DNA of 64,000 bases from Pararhizobium_B sp963838155 (GTDB lineage: Bacteria; Pseudomonadota; Alphaproteobacteria; Rhizobiales; Rhizobiaceae), in contig CAWIQE010000019.1 in assembly GCA_963838155.1 (NCBI GenBank), positions 186,001 to 250,000 of the forward strand. The letters run 5' to 3'. Each line of letters opens with the position of its first letter. The stretch's first letter is position 1. Under the pieces are notes generated by a model. That model had not been told where the DNA came from. It saw nothing but the letters and a program-made list of their open reading frames with translations, and did no database searches. The position numbers and the translations under genes are program-made. Positions 43,425-52,232 of this stretch are shown here, in pieces.

Positions 43425-44621
43425 TCATTCCGGCGGCCGTCCGGGACCGGTTTCCGGCGACCGGTCGATGTCGGGCAGGTCGTGGAACCGGCGCATGAAG
43501 CGCCGGTCGATGGCGTCCTTCCACCACCACATCGAAGCGCCCCGGAACGCCCAGCGTCCGCGCGTCGCAATCGCCGACTTCCGGCCGTTGGAGAGCAGAG
43601 CGAGGACCTTCGTCTGCGGCCGGTAGGTGCGCAGGGGCCGCTGCCGCGAGCGGCGCCTGAGATTGTCGGCGAGGACGGGTGCCTGGCGCACGGCGAAGAC
43701 GCCGGCCTTCGGCAGCGGCCTGCCCAGGAGCGAGGCGCAGTCGCCGGCCGCGAAGACATTGTCGTGGTCGACGAGCTGCAGCGTTGGGCGGACGAGGGCG
43801 AACCCGAGCTCGTCGCATGCCAGGCCCGAGGCCGCCAGCCAGGGGGGCGCGGCACCCTCCGTGCACAGCACCGGTACGCCGCATGGCAGCCTGCGGCCGC
43901 TCGCCAGGGTCAGGCCGGCCGCCGTGATCTCCTCCACCCTCTCGTTCTCGACGAGGGCGACGCCGGCCCGCGCCAGCTCCTCCCTCGCCATGCGCCGGGC
44001 CCGTTCGCCGACCGTTTCGAGCAGGCGGCCTTGCGTGACGAGGGCGAAGGCGAAGCGCTCCCCGTCGGGCAGGGCCTTGGCCTCGGCGAGAACCCGGTTG
44101 CGGATCGCCAGCACCAGTTCGTAGCCGGCGGGACCGCCGCCGACGACGGCGAACCGCCGCGGCCCGCCGGGTTCCAGGACCTTGTCCAGCACGTCGTTCC
44201 AGCGCGGCCAGAAGGTGGAGATCGGCTTCACGGCGAGGCCGAACTGCGCGGCCCCCTTCACGGCGGCGGTGGACGGCGTGAGGCCGACATCGAGGGACAG
44301 GAGGTCGAAGCCGAGGGGTGGCCGACCGCGGATCGAGAGCCGTCCCGCGGCCGCATCCACGCCGTCGGCCTCGCCATGGACAACGTCCGCGCCGGCGAAC
44401 GCGGCCAGCCGGATCATGTCGATATGGCACTCCTCAGCGGCATAGTGCCCGGCGATCAACCCGGGAAGCATGCCGGAATAGGGCGCTTGGATCTCCTTGG
44501 CCACGAGCGTTACCCGCACGTCCGGCAGGGGATCGATCCCGAAGGTTCGCAGGACCTCTGCATGGGCGTGCCCTCCGCCCACCAGGACGAGGTGCGATCG
44601 GATCGGTCGGGCGGCGTTCAC
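43425..44621 (-). CDS. FAD-dependent pyridine nucleotide-disulfide oxidoreductase
   Basis: 398 residues. FAD motif LVLVGGGHAHAEVLRTFG at the start, the family-specific APYSGMLPGLIAGHYAAEE, a second dinucleotide motif RFAVVGGGPAGYELVLAI near residue 160, and the FAD ribityl motif VFAAGDCASLLGRPLPKAGV. It lacks the CxxxxC redox disulfide. The SGMLPG subfamily is the one found fused to, or near, selenide water dikinase (TIGR03169-like) and is related to type II NADH dehydrogenases. No selD is in view. It sits just downstream of exoQ, but a role in polysaccharide synthesis is unlikely. Confidence 0.82.
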   Translation of the reverse strand: MNAARPIRSHLVLVGGGHAHAEVLRTFGIDPLPDVRVTLVAKEIQAPYSGMLPGLIAGHYAAEECHIDMIRLAAFAGADVVHGEADGVDAAAGRLSIRGRPPLGFDLLSLDVGLTPSTAAVKGAAQFGLAVKPISTFWPRWNDVLDKVLEPGGPRRFAVVGGGPAGYELVLAIRNRVLAEAKALPDGERFAFALVTQGRLLETVGERARRMAREELARAGVALVENERVEEITAAGLTLASGRRLPCGVPVLCTEGAAPPWLAASGLACDELGFALVRPTLQLVDHDNVFAAGDCASLLGRPLPKAGVFAVRQAPVLADNLRRRSRQRPLRTYRPQTKVLALLSNGRKSAIATRGRWAFRGASMWWWKDAIDRRFMRRFHDLPDIDRSPETGPGRPPE

Positions 44622-44661
44622 GGGCGGGGACGTCCCCGCCGTCTTTGCCGAAGCGTCCGGC

Positions 44662-45951
44662 TCATTCCGGCCATCGGTTCGGTTCGGCCGTCCATGGCGG
44701 CGGCGGCTTTGGTTTCGAGCCGGCCGCCGCGCCGCGGGTGGAGGCCTGCGGGACGGCGATCAGCCCGGCCGCGTAGTAGAGCAGGAACGAGCCGACGTCG
44801 TAGGGCGCGAGGATGTCCACCTCGACGAAGGAGCGGACGAGCAGCAGGACGCAGATGCCGAACATCACCTGCGAACCGGGCCGGTCCGGCCCGGCGATGA
44901 CGCGCTGCGTGTGTCCGACGAGTGCCGCGAGCAGAACCAGCGAGAGCAGGACGGCGCCGACCAGCCCGGTTTCCACCAGCGTCTCGATATAGGTGTCGTG
45001 GAAATGGAAGCCGGTGCGCGTGGTGATGTAGAACTGCTCCCAGAGCCGTTCTGGTCCCGGGAAGCCGGGCACCCAGTAGGCCCGGTAGCCGAGGCCCAGC
45101 ACGGGCGCGTGCCGCGCCTCCGCCAGGCCCTGCGCCCAGAGGAAGGTGCGGCCGGTCAGGGTGGTGTTCTTGTTGAACGCGCCGAGCACCAGTCCGACGG
45201 CGCCGGACTGCACGGCGACGAAGACGAGCGCCCCGCCGAAGACCAGCGCACCGACGAGCAGCGCCCGCCTGCTGCCGGGGGCGAAGCGCAGCAGCAGCGA
45301 GGTGCCGACGACCGCGGCGATCGCGGCGAGAATGCTGATGAGCGACGTCGCAGAATTCGACGCCAGCAGCGTGTAGGCGCACAGGAGGCCGACAAGGCCG
45401 GCGGCGACGCGCACGGGCCAGCGCTCCCGATAGAGCCACAGGCTGCAGAAGGACACGAACAGGCCGACGGACGAGTACAGGCCGAGCTGGTTCTTCGACG
45501 CGAAGGCGCCGACCATGCTGAAGCCGCCGTCGATCGGATCGTAGAGATGCCGGCCGGTCGCCAGCGAATAGACGACGACGAGGAAGATGCCGGATATCGA
45601 GCCGAGGGTGAAGGTTCTCGGGCTGACGGTGCGCGCGGCGATGAGAATGCACAGCACGTGCGACAGATACTGGACCGAGGCGCGCGCGGTGACGCCGGGC
45701 GCGCGCGACCAGAACACCGAAAGCATGGCGAGCACGGTGAAGGCGAGGATCCAGGCATATCTGGAGGGGTTCGCGAACGCCTTGCGATAGTCCACCAGGA
45801 GCAGCGAGAACCAGACGCAGTAATAGATCAGGATCGGCAGCTTCCCGAAGAGTGTCGAGTAGGCGAAGACGGGATAGCTGACGGACAGGGCCGCGACGCC
45901 GAAAAGCGTGTTGAACTCCGGATCGACCAGGCGGGACTTGGAAATGCGCAC
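44662..45951 (-). CDS. exoQ: Exopolysaccharide polymerase, ExoQ/Wzy-like
   Basis: 429 residues from a GTG at 45951, 8 bases after the exoF stop. About ten membrane helices; the O-antigen ligase/polymerase (Wzy_C) signature is the large periplasmic loop with TLTGRTFLWAQGLAEARHAP, LGLGYRAYWVPGFPG and FHDTYIETLVETGLVGA. By family and position (exoY-exoF-exoQ) it polymerises the repeat unit after export. The proline-rich C-terminal tail ends in the gap before the oxidoreductase. Confidence 0.85.
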   Translation of the reverse strand: MRISKSRLVDPEFNTLFGVAALSVSYPVFAYSTLFGKLPILIYYCVWFSLLLVDYRKAFANPSRYAWILAFTVLAMLSVFWSRAPGVTARASVQYLSHVLCILIAARTVSPRTFTLGSISGIFLVVVYSLATGRHLYDPIDGGFSMVGAFASKNQLGLYSSVGLFVSFCSLWLYRERWPVRVAAGLVGLLCAYTLLASNSATSLISILAAIAAVVGTSLLLRFAPGSRRALLVGALVFGGALVFVAVQSGAVGLVLGAFNKNTTLTGRTFLWAQGLAEARHAPVLGLGYRAYWVPGFPGPERLWEQFYITTRTGFHFHDTYIETLVETGLVGAVLLSLVLLAALVGHTQRVIAGPDRPGSQVMFGICVLLLVRSFVEVDILAPYDVGSFLLYYAAGLIAVPQASTRGAAAGSKPKPPPPWTAEPNRWPE

Positions 45952-45959
45952 CCCGCGGC

Positions 45960-47261
45960 CTAACCGTTCTGTTCGAGGGGCAGTTCCACCGTGGTCCTGA
46001 TCACGTCTCCCGGCTGGACCGGCGTGTCTTCGTTCGCCGAGATGGTGCCGGACTTCCCGTCCTTGCCGGTGCGAACGATCTCGTAGCCGGCTTGCGGCTT
46101 GGTGATGGTCCCGGCGCCCATGGAGGCCGACTGCAGCACCGATTCCAGCATCAGGTCGCGGCTGGTCGACAGCTTGTGCCGGATCTGCCGCAGCTGGACG
46201 TTGACGTCCTGGAGCTGCTGGGCCCTCTGGGAATCCCTCTCGTTCTCGAACCTGATCTTTTCCTGGTCGGCCTTGTTGATGTCCTGCTTGGCCTGCAGCT
46301 CCGTCGTGTCGAAGTCGAGGAGCCGGCTCTGCAGGTCGGCGATCTGGGCCTGAAGGTTCAGGAGGCGGGAATTCACCACCAGTCCCTTGTGGGCGAGGTT
46401 GCCGAGGCCGCTCAATTGCTGCTGCATCAGCTCGAGCTGCTTCTCCTGGGTGGCGCCCTTCTTGTTCAGCGATTCGATCTCGGAATGGAGGAGGCCCTTC
46501 AGGTCCTTCAGGGCCTGCAGCTTCAAGGTCTTGGTGCGGTTGTTGATGGACAGGATGTCGTTCTGGTTCGCCATGAGCTGATCGGCGTTCGGCTGGCCCT
46601 TCAGCTGCGGCGGGGCGTCGACCGTCGGCTTGCCCTCGGCTTCGGCCATCAGCCGCGCCTTCTCCGCCAGGAGCGCGTTGCGCTGGGCGAGGAGGACGTC
46701 GTAGTCGCCGCGGGCATTGATGAAATCGCGTTCGGGACGGCCGCCGCCGCTCTCGCGCCGCAGGCCGCCGGCAAGCGACACCGCCTTCAGGACGGTCAGG
46801 CCCGGCTGGTAGGGATATTTGCCGGGCGTCTGGACGTCGCCGGTCATGAAGACCGGCCGGTACTGGGCGATCTCGACCGAGGCAGACGGCACGTCGATGA
46901 GGCCGAGGTCCTGCTGCAGCTCGTTGCCGATGGTCTTGGCGAGCTCGCCGGTCGTCTTGCCGGCCGCCTCGACCGAGCCGATGAAGGGCATGGAAATGGT
47001 GCCGTCGGCCCCGACGGTGTATTCGCCGCTGACCGACGACCAGTCGCGGAAGGTCGCGTCGGCGGTCTGCCACTCGGCGATCCGGATCTTCAGCTGGTCG
47101 AGCGGGCCGAGGGCGTAGGTCGCCGCGGGCCCGGCCGCCATGGCGGGGCGGAGCGCCGCCGGCAGGGCGAGGAGCAGGACGGCGAGCGCCAGCGCGATGC
47201 AGCCGCAAGCGGCACCCCGCCGCCGGCGGATCGGACGGTAGCCTGGCCTGGTCGGAATCAT
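45960..47261 (-). CDS. exoF: Polysaccharide export protein, ExoF/Wza-like
   Basis: 433 residues from the ATG at 47261. A long arginine-rich signal peptide (IRRRRGAACGCIALALAVLL) is followed by a polysaccharide export domain (YALGPLDQLKIRIAEWQ, GEYTVGADGTISMPFIGSVE) and an SLBB domain (FMTGDVQTPGKYPYQPGLTV). Residues about 190-350 form a long coiled coil, as in ExoF rather than Wza. It forms or connects to the outer-membrane exit for the exopolysaccharide, with ExoP in the inner membrane. Confidence 0.88.
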   Translation of the reverse strand: MIPTRPGYRPIRRRRGAACGCIALALAVLLLALPAALRPAMAAGPAATYALGPLDQLKIRIAEWQTADATFRDWSSVSGEYTVGADGTISMPFIGSVEAAGKTTGELAKTIGNELQQDLGLIDVPSASVEIAQYRPVFMTGDVQTPGKYPYQPGLTVLKAVSLAGGLRRESGGGRPERDFINARGDYDVLLAQRNALLAEKARLMAEAEGKPTVDAPPQLKGQPNADQLMANQNDILSINNRTKTLKLQALKDLKGLLHSEIESLNKKGATQEKQLELMQQQLSGLGNLAHKGLVVNSRLLNLQAQIADLQSRLLDFDTTELQAKQDINKADQEKIRFENERDSQRAQQLQDVNVQLRQIRHKLSTSRDLMLESVLQSASMGAGTITKPQAGYEIVRTGKDGKSGTISANEDTPVQPGDVIRTTVELPLEQNG

Positions 47262-47272
47262 GGCCGGCCCGG

Positions 47273-47950
47273 TCAGTAGCTGCCGCGCTGGGCGCAAACG
47301 GCCGGCACGGTCTTCACGATGATCAGGACGTCCTGCCCGAGCGACCAGTTCTCGACATACTGGCGATCAAAGGCCACGCGGGACTGGTAGGAGGTGTCGT
47401 TGCGGCCGCTGATCTGCCACAGCCCGGTCAGGCCGGGGCGGGAGCGCAAATAGAACTGGGCCGCGCGACCGTAATAGGACAGCTCGTCGTCGACCACCGG
47501 GCGCGGGCCGACGATGCTCATGTCGCCCGTCAGGATGTTGATGAGCTGCGGCAGCTCGTCGATGCTGAGCTTGCGCAGCACCCCGCCGACGCGGGTGACG
47601 CGCGGGTCGCTCTTCAGCTTGCGTGTTTCCAGCCATTCGCGGCGCTGGGCCGGATTGCGGCGCAGATGGTCCTCGAGCACGCTGTCGCCGTCGAGAACCA
47701 TGGTGCGGAATTTCAGGCATTCGAACTCGTTGCCGTTATGGCCGATCCGGGTATGCCGGTAGAAGACGGCACCGCCGTCGGTGAGCCTTATCAGGAGCGC
47801 CACCATGAGGAAGAGCGGCCCCAGCAGGAGCAGCCCCCCCAATGCGCCGACAATGTCGAACACTCTCTTCAGGATTCCGCCGGTCGGAGGCAATGCCCGC
47901 GCCTCGGCGCGAAAGTACCATATGGACGCGAGCCTGATCGCATTCTTCAT
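47273..47950 (-). CDS. exoY: Undecaprenyl-phosphate sugar-phosphate transferase, ExoY-like
   Basis: 225 residues from the ATG at 47950, with GAGGAG 6 bases upstream. One N-terminal helix (VGALGGLLLLGPLFLMVALL), then the bacterial sugar transferase core: FECLKFRTMVLDGD, LRKLSIDELPQLINILTGDM, SIVGPRPVVDDEL and LRSRPGLTGLWQISGR. ExoY transfers galactose-1-phosphate to the lipid carrier and so starts each succinoglycan subunit. It is first in the minus-strand operon exoY-exoF-exoQ and diverges from exoX. Confidence 0.9.
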   Translation of the reverse strand: MKNAIRLASIWYFRAEARALPPTGGILKRVFDIVGALGGLLLLGPLFLMVALLIRLTDGGAVFYRHTRIGHNGNEFECLKFRTMVLDGDSVLEDHLRRNPAQRREWLETRKLKSDPRVTRVGGVLRKLSIDELPQLINILTGDMSIVGPRPVVDDELSYYGRAAQFYLRSRPGLTGLWQISGRNDTSYQSRVAFDRQYVENWSLGQDVLIIVKTVPAVCAQRGSY

Positions 47951-48549
47951 CAACTGCTCCTCGGATCGTGCCTACAGATTTACAGACGTACTTCTCTGCA
48001 CCGCAACATAGTCCCGCAGCGCAATCGGCGAAGTAGGTGTTTCGCCTAAAAGCGCGCAAAGTTTGCCGCGATCCGTAATTTTGCGTATCCCGTTTTTACA
48101 AGGCGTGATGGAACCTTAAGATCGCCATCCTTCTGCACTTTTTCGGAACGTCGGTCCAATTGTATTAGCTTATTCTTCCAGTGATGATAGTCGCATTAAA
48201 CTTGCATATTTCAAATTGAAATAATCCGTGCTCGCGATACACTCGAATCCATCGAAATATATATGCGAGTAATTTCAAGTTAACGATACCGAATTGCAGG
48301 AGACCCCTGGCGGCAAATCGACCGTGTCAATTTCGCATCTGATGTGCGAAATCTCCCGAATTCGCACCGGCATCTGCGAAACATCGTTGCCCGCCTGTGG
48401 GGTAAAGCTTATGCTAATGCACACGATCCGTTTCGGGTCGTGTGCGCAAGGGGCGATGGAGAGATGCCGAGAAAGGCAGCCGGAGTGTCCGGATGCCGGA
48501 GCGACAGTCGAAGCAGGCATGCGCCTTTGCGACAGATGGGGAGACGGAA
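47951..48549. promoter_or_regulatory. AT-rich divergent control region of exoY and exoX
   Basis: About 600 bases without a gene, clearly poorer in GC than the surroundings between 48050 and 48290. It holds a small inverted repeat TTTCGCA-N7-TGCGAAA (48331-48351) and a strong hairpin (48419-48445). In Sinorhizobium the corresponding region binds the zinc-finger regulator MucR; AT-rich target sequence is compatible with that, but no specific site is claimed. Confidence 0.5.
48419..48445. promoter_or_regulatory. Hairpin upstream of exoX
   Basis: GCACACGATCCG (48419-48430) and CGGGTCGTGTGC (48434-48445) pair at 11 of 12 positions around a TTT loop, 105 bases before the exoX start. No T-run follows, so it is more likely an operator or a leader structure than a terminator. 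Confidence 0.5.
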
Positions 48550-48807
48550 ATGAGATTGCCACGTTTCGTGCTTGGCATGCTCGCGGCACTGCTGGCGTTT
48601 GCACTGGCGACCTATGCGCTCACCGGTGCCTTCTGGACGACGGTTTTGCAGACGCTCGTGTGCGCGGTGCTCATCCAGGCCGGCTATTTCGCGGTCGTCG
48701 TCTATCTGGCCTTCCATGGCGAGACGAAGCGGGAGGGCCAGCCCTCCTCCGCGCGCGACGGCGTCTCCAGCGACGACGCGGAAGGCGAGCCAGCGGTCCA
48801 CCGCTGA
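48550..48807 (+). CDS. exoX: Exopolysaccharide production repressor, ExoX/SyrA-like
   Basis: 85 residues from the ATG at 48550 (GGGGAGACGGAA before it). MRLPRFVLGMLAALLAFALA and a second helix, VLQTLVCAVLIQAGYFAVVV, then a polar tail: the two-helix inner-membrane form of the ExoX/SyrA family. ExoX lowers exopolysaccharide synthesis after translation; the ratio of ExoX to ExoY is decisive in rhizobia. Its place divergent to exoY is the same as in Sinorhizobium. A longer frame from 48442 is ignored because the family begins at this methionine. Confidence 0.82.
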   Translation: MRLPRFVLGMLAALLAFALATYALTGAFWTTVLQTLVCAVLIQAGYFAVVVYLAFHGETKREGQPSSARDGVSSDDAEGEPAVHR

Positions 48808-49041
48808 TTTCCGCCCGTTGCCAAACGCGGGCGGCGTGTTCACATTCGACTGAACCGGTTCACGCACGACGGCACCGCCGGCGTTCGTCGCATTCGTCCG
48901 CGGGAGCGTGCGACGGCGGGACGCGCTGCGGCCAGCGGAGAATTCGGCAGGGGCTGAAATCCGGCCACATTCGTGTGCTCGGCGAAACCTGCCGGTCGTT
49001 CGGGGCTACCGGCATCGATCGATCGAACACGGAAAGAACAG

Positions 49042-50046
49042 ATGCCCGCCTCAAGCAACTCCGTATGCGTCGTCATCGCCGCCCATAACGCCGAGGACAC
49101 GATCGAACGGGCCGTGGCGTCGGCGCTGGCGCAGCCCGAGGTCGCGGAGGTCATCCTCGTGGACGACCTGTCCGCGGACGCGACCTGCGAGCGGGCATGC
49201 GGCGTCGACGACGGCACGCGGCGGCTGAAGATCATACGCAGCCGAGAGAACCGCGGCCCGGCGGCCGCGCGCAACCGGGCGCTCTTCGCGATCTCGGCGC
49301 CGCTCGTCGCCATCCTCGATTCGGACGACCGTTTCCTGCCCGGCCGCTTCGCCGCCATGCTCGCGGAGGACGACTGGGACATGATCGCCGACAACATCGT
49401 CTTCCTGCCGCCCGGCGCCGAGGTCGGGGAGGTGCGGCAGTTCGAAGCGCGGCCCGAGTTCCTCGACCTCGCCCGCTTCGTGGAGGGCAACATCTCGCGA
49501 CGCGGGCGGAAGCGCGGCGAAATCGGCTTCCTGAAGCCGGTCATGCGCCGGTCGTTCCTGGAGGCCAACGGGCTGCGCTACCGGGAAAACCTCCGCCTCG
49601 GCGAGGACTACGACCTCTATGCCCGGGCGCTCGCCTGCGGCGCGCGCTACAAGGTCGTGCGCCAGTGCGGCTACGTCGCCATGGAGCGGCCGGAGTCGCT
49701 CAGCGGGCGGCATCGCACGGAGGATTTGCTGCAGCTCCTCGAGGCCGACCGGGCCCTCCTTCGCCTCGCCGGTCTCCGGGGGCCGGCGCGGGACGCGCTC
49801 CGTCGCCATTCGCGCCAGATCGCGGGGAAATACGCCCACCGGCGATTCCTCGACCTGAAGCGGGAAGAGGGCATCGCCGCCGCCCTCGGTTATGCGCTCT
49901 CGAAACCGAACCGGCTGCCGGCCATCGCCGCCGGCATTTTCGGCGACAAGGTCCTGCTCGCGCGGGAAAACGAGGAGGCGCCCGCGGAAGCCGGACGCTA
50001 TCTCTTCCGCGACGGGCCCCTCTCGGCCGGTCAGCCGCAGAAGTGA
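49042..50046 (+). CDS. Glycosyltransferase family 2, ExoO-like
   Basis: 334 residues from the ATG at 49042. GT-A fold: VCVVIAAHNAEDTIERAVAS, ILVDDLSADATCERA, NRGPAAARNRALF, AILDSDDRFLPGRF, then FLKPVMRRSFLEANGLRYRE and RLGEDYDLYARALACGA. It shares this last block with exoO at 54199-55152, so the two are paralogues probably acting on successive sugars of one repeat unit. It stands alone between exoX and the exoL group. Confidence 0.85.
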   Translation: MPASSNSVCVVIAAHNAEDTIERAVASALAQPEVAEVILVDDLSADATCERACGVDDGTRRLKIIRSRENRGPAAARNRALFAISAPLVAILDSDDRFLPGRFAAMLAEDDWDMIADNIVFLPPGAEVGEVRQFEARPEFLDLARFVEGNISRRGRKRGEIGFLKPVMRRSFLEANGLRYRENLRLGEDYDLYARALACGARYKVVRQCGYVAMERPESLSGRHRTEDLLQLLEADRALLRLAGLRGPARDALRRHSRQIAGKYAHRRFLDLKREEGIAAALGYALSKPNRLPAIAAGIFGDKVLLARENEEAPAEAGRYLFRDGPLSAGQPQK

Positions 50047-50678
50047 TCACGGCCTGACAGGATGTCACGGGCGGGCCGGTGGAGGCCGTCTTTCGTGAAC
50101 GCCGCGCCCGGCTTCGGGCGCGAAAGAGGAGGGCCGACCCCTGGATGAATCCGCCGGCCGTATTCCCGTGAGAAGCGATCCTTCGCCGCGGTTTCAGCCG
50201 AAGATCGGGACGGGGCCATCCGCCTTTTCGTCGGCGACATCCGCGATAGACTTCGAACACCCGTCGACCATGCGGGCCCTAAGAAAGGTTTCCTTCATTC
50301 GACAGAATAGCTACAACAAGGACGTGCCGAGACAAGAGAATACCTCTTTCCCGCCATGGAACATTCCAATTTCCTAAAGCGTTGGACATTTTCGCTCTCG
50401 GATCCCCTGAAACGAACCGAAATATTTGTTGACATAATGCGCCGCAGCATGGTCGCTGGATTGCCATAACACTTGCACTATAACGCTGTCGGGACTTTCG
50501 GAACGACCGCTGCGGGCACGCGCGACGGGAGCCCCGACGTGCCGGCCCCGTCAGTGGCGCCTGACCGGGCGTCGGGCGCAAACGGGGCGAGCCACGCCGA
50601 TGGGACGCCAAAGGAAACGGAATTGCCGGATCGCCGGGCCGGCACTGAACTGACATTCATTCACGCGGGGCACAGTCA
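50047..50678. other. Intergenic region upstream of the exoL operon
   Basis: About 630 bases without a credible gene. The part 50280-50480 is AT-rich (contains TATTTGTTGACATAATG at 50421-50437), a likely promoter region for the downstream operon. Nothing else is recognisable. Confidence 0.4.
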
Positions 50679-51035
50679 ATGGTTCGCTTTCTCGTTCGAA
50701 ATCCCATTCGCGACCGGTGGAAGGACTACCTGCGCATGCAGAAGCTCACCGTCGTCCTCGGCACCATCGCCGAGGACGTGGCCAAGGAGCGGGCCGGGCT
50801 TCAAAGACGCTATGAAACCGCAATGGCCGATGCGGCGTTCTCGATGAACGCCTTGGAAGATCCCAATGCAGCCGCGGCCGATCCGCCCGCGGTCGAGGGA
50901 ATGTCCGGTTCCCTGGACCGCTATTCCCGACGCATATCGGAACTCGAGCAGCAAATCGCATTCTTCGACGACCTGCAGAACAAGGTGCAGGCGTTCATGA
51001 AAGACAACGAAATCGACACCGAGGCGCAGGGCTGA
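50679..51035 (+). CDS. Hypothetical coiled-coil protein in the exo operon
   Basis: 118 residues from ATG 50679; a start at ATG 50736 (MQKLTVVLGTIAEDVAKERA) would give 99 residues. No signal peptide or membrane helix. Two helical stretches, RAGLQRRYETAMADAAFSM and SRRISELEQQIAFFDDLQN, predict coiled coil. It precedes exoL by 19 bases on the same strand. No family is recognised; a scaffold or regulator for the synthesis complex is one possibility. Confidence 0.6.
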   Translation: MVRFLVRNPIRDRWKDYLRMQKLTVVLGTIAEDVAKERAGLQRRYETAMADAAFSMNALEDPNAAAADPPAVEGMSGSLDRYSRRISELEQQIAFFDDLQNKVQAFMKDNEIDTEAQG

Positions 51036-51054
51036 GCAGCGAAACAGGAGACCC

Positions 51055-52221
51055 ATGGTTCGGATACTCTATCTCGTACACGACCTGAACGACCCCGCGG
51101 TCCGCCGCCGCGTCATGATGCTGCAGGCAGGCGGCGCGGAGATCGTGCTGGCCGGGTTCAGCCGCAGGGCGAACCCGCTGGCCGGGGTGGACGGGATCGA
51201 GCCGATCGATCTCGGCCGGACCCATGACGGGCGATTCCTGCATCGCGTGGCCTCCGTCGGCCGGGCGGCGATCGCGCTGTCGGCCCGGCTCGCAGGCGCC
51301 GTCCGGCCCGACATCATCGTCGGCCGGAACCTCGAGATGCTGGCACTCGCCCATCGCGCCAACGCGCTGATGGGCGGCGACATTCCCGTGGTCTACGAGT
51401 GCCTGGACATTCACCGCCTGATGCTGCGCGACGACGTCACCGGACAGGCGCTGCGCGCCGTCGAGCGCCGGCTGGCGCGCCGGGCCGTCCTGCTCGTCAC
51501 CAGCTCGCCGGCCTTTCTCAGGCACTATTTCGAGCGCTTCGGCCAGGCGGAGCTGCCGACGATCCTCCTGGAGAACCGGGTGCTCGAGCTCGCGGACGAG
51601 CCCGGCGCTGAGTCGTTCGAAACGACCCCTGCCCCGGCGGACGGCATGCCCTGGCGGATCGGCTGGTTCGGCGCGCTGCGCTGCCGCAAGTCGCTGGCCC
51701 TGCTTTCCCGCCTCGCCCGGGAGATGGACGGCCGGGTGGAAGTCGTGCTGCGCGGGCGGCCGGCCTACGACCAGTTCCCGGATTTCGACCGCGCGGTGGC
51801 CGAGGCCCCGCATCTCGTCTTCGCCGGGGCCTACCGCAATCCGGAGGACCTGGCGCGGATCTACGCGGACGTCCATTTCGCCTGGCTGCCGGATTTCTTC
51901 GAGGAAGGCCTGAACTCGGACTGGCTCTTGCCCAACCGGCTCTACGAGGGCTGCCGCTACGGCACGGTCCCGCTGGCGATGGCGGGGACCGAAACGGCGC
52001 GCTTCCTCGACGAACGCGGCGTGGGCCTGACCATCGCCGAGCCGACCGTTGAGGCTCTGTCGCGGCTCCTGAACGCGTGCACCGACCCGACGCGCTACCG
52101 CGAGGCCGCCGATCGCGTGAGCCGGCAGGACGTCGGCACGTGGCGGATCGACCGCGCCGGCTGCGCGGCATTCGTGGACGAATTGCGCACGGCGACCGGC
52201 GTCGCCCGGATGGCTGCATGA
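51055..52221 (+). CDS. exoL: Glycosyltransferase, ExoL-like (GT4-type)
   Basis: 388 residues. GT-B fold: ILYLVHDLNDPAVRRRVMML at the start, then VYECLDIHRLMLRDDVTGQA, the second domain IGWFGALRCRKSLALLSRLA, and FFEEGLNSDWLLPNRLYEGC with the glutamate-rich donor site. The order that follows (exoA, exoM, exoO, exoP) is that of Sinorhizobium, where ExoL adds a glucose to the lipid-linked intermediate. Its stop overlaps an ATG, but the next gene more likely starts at 52233. Confidence 0.82.
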   Translation: MVRILYLVHDLNDPAVRRRVMMLQAGGAEIVLAGFSRRANPLAGVDGIEPIDLGRTHDGRFLHRVASVGRAAIALSARLAGAVRPDIIVGRNLEMLALAHRANALMGGDIPVVYECLDIHRLMLRDDVTGQALRAVERRLARRAVLLVTSSPAFLRHYFERFGQAELPTILLENRVLELADEPGAESFETTPAPADGMPWRIGWFGALRCRKSLALLSRLAREMDGRVEVVLRGRPAYDQFPDFDRAVAEAPHLVFAGAYRNPEDLARIYADVHFAWLPDFFEEGLNSDWLLPNRLYEGCRYGTVPLAMAGTETARFLDERGVGLTIAEPTVEALSRLLNACTDPTRYREAADRVSRQDVGTWRIDRAGCAAFVDELRTATGVARMAA

Positions 52222-52232
52222 GGAGCGGTCCC

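Noticed and set aside
48973..49041. N-terminal extension of the ExoO-like transferase
   Set aside because: The extra residues do not fit the GT2 family, whose first beta-strand begins just after the methionine at 49042.
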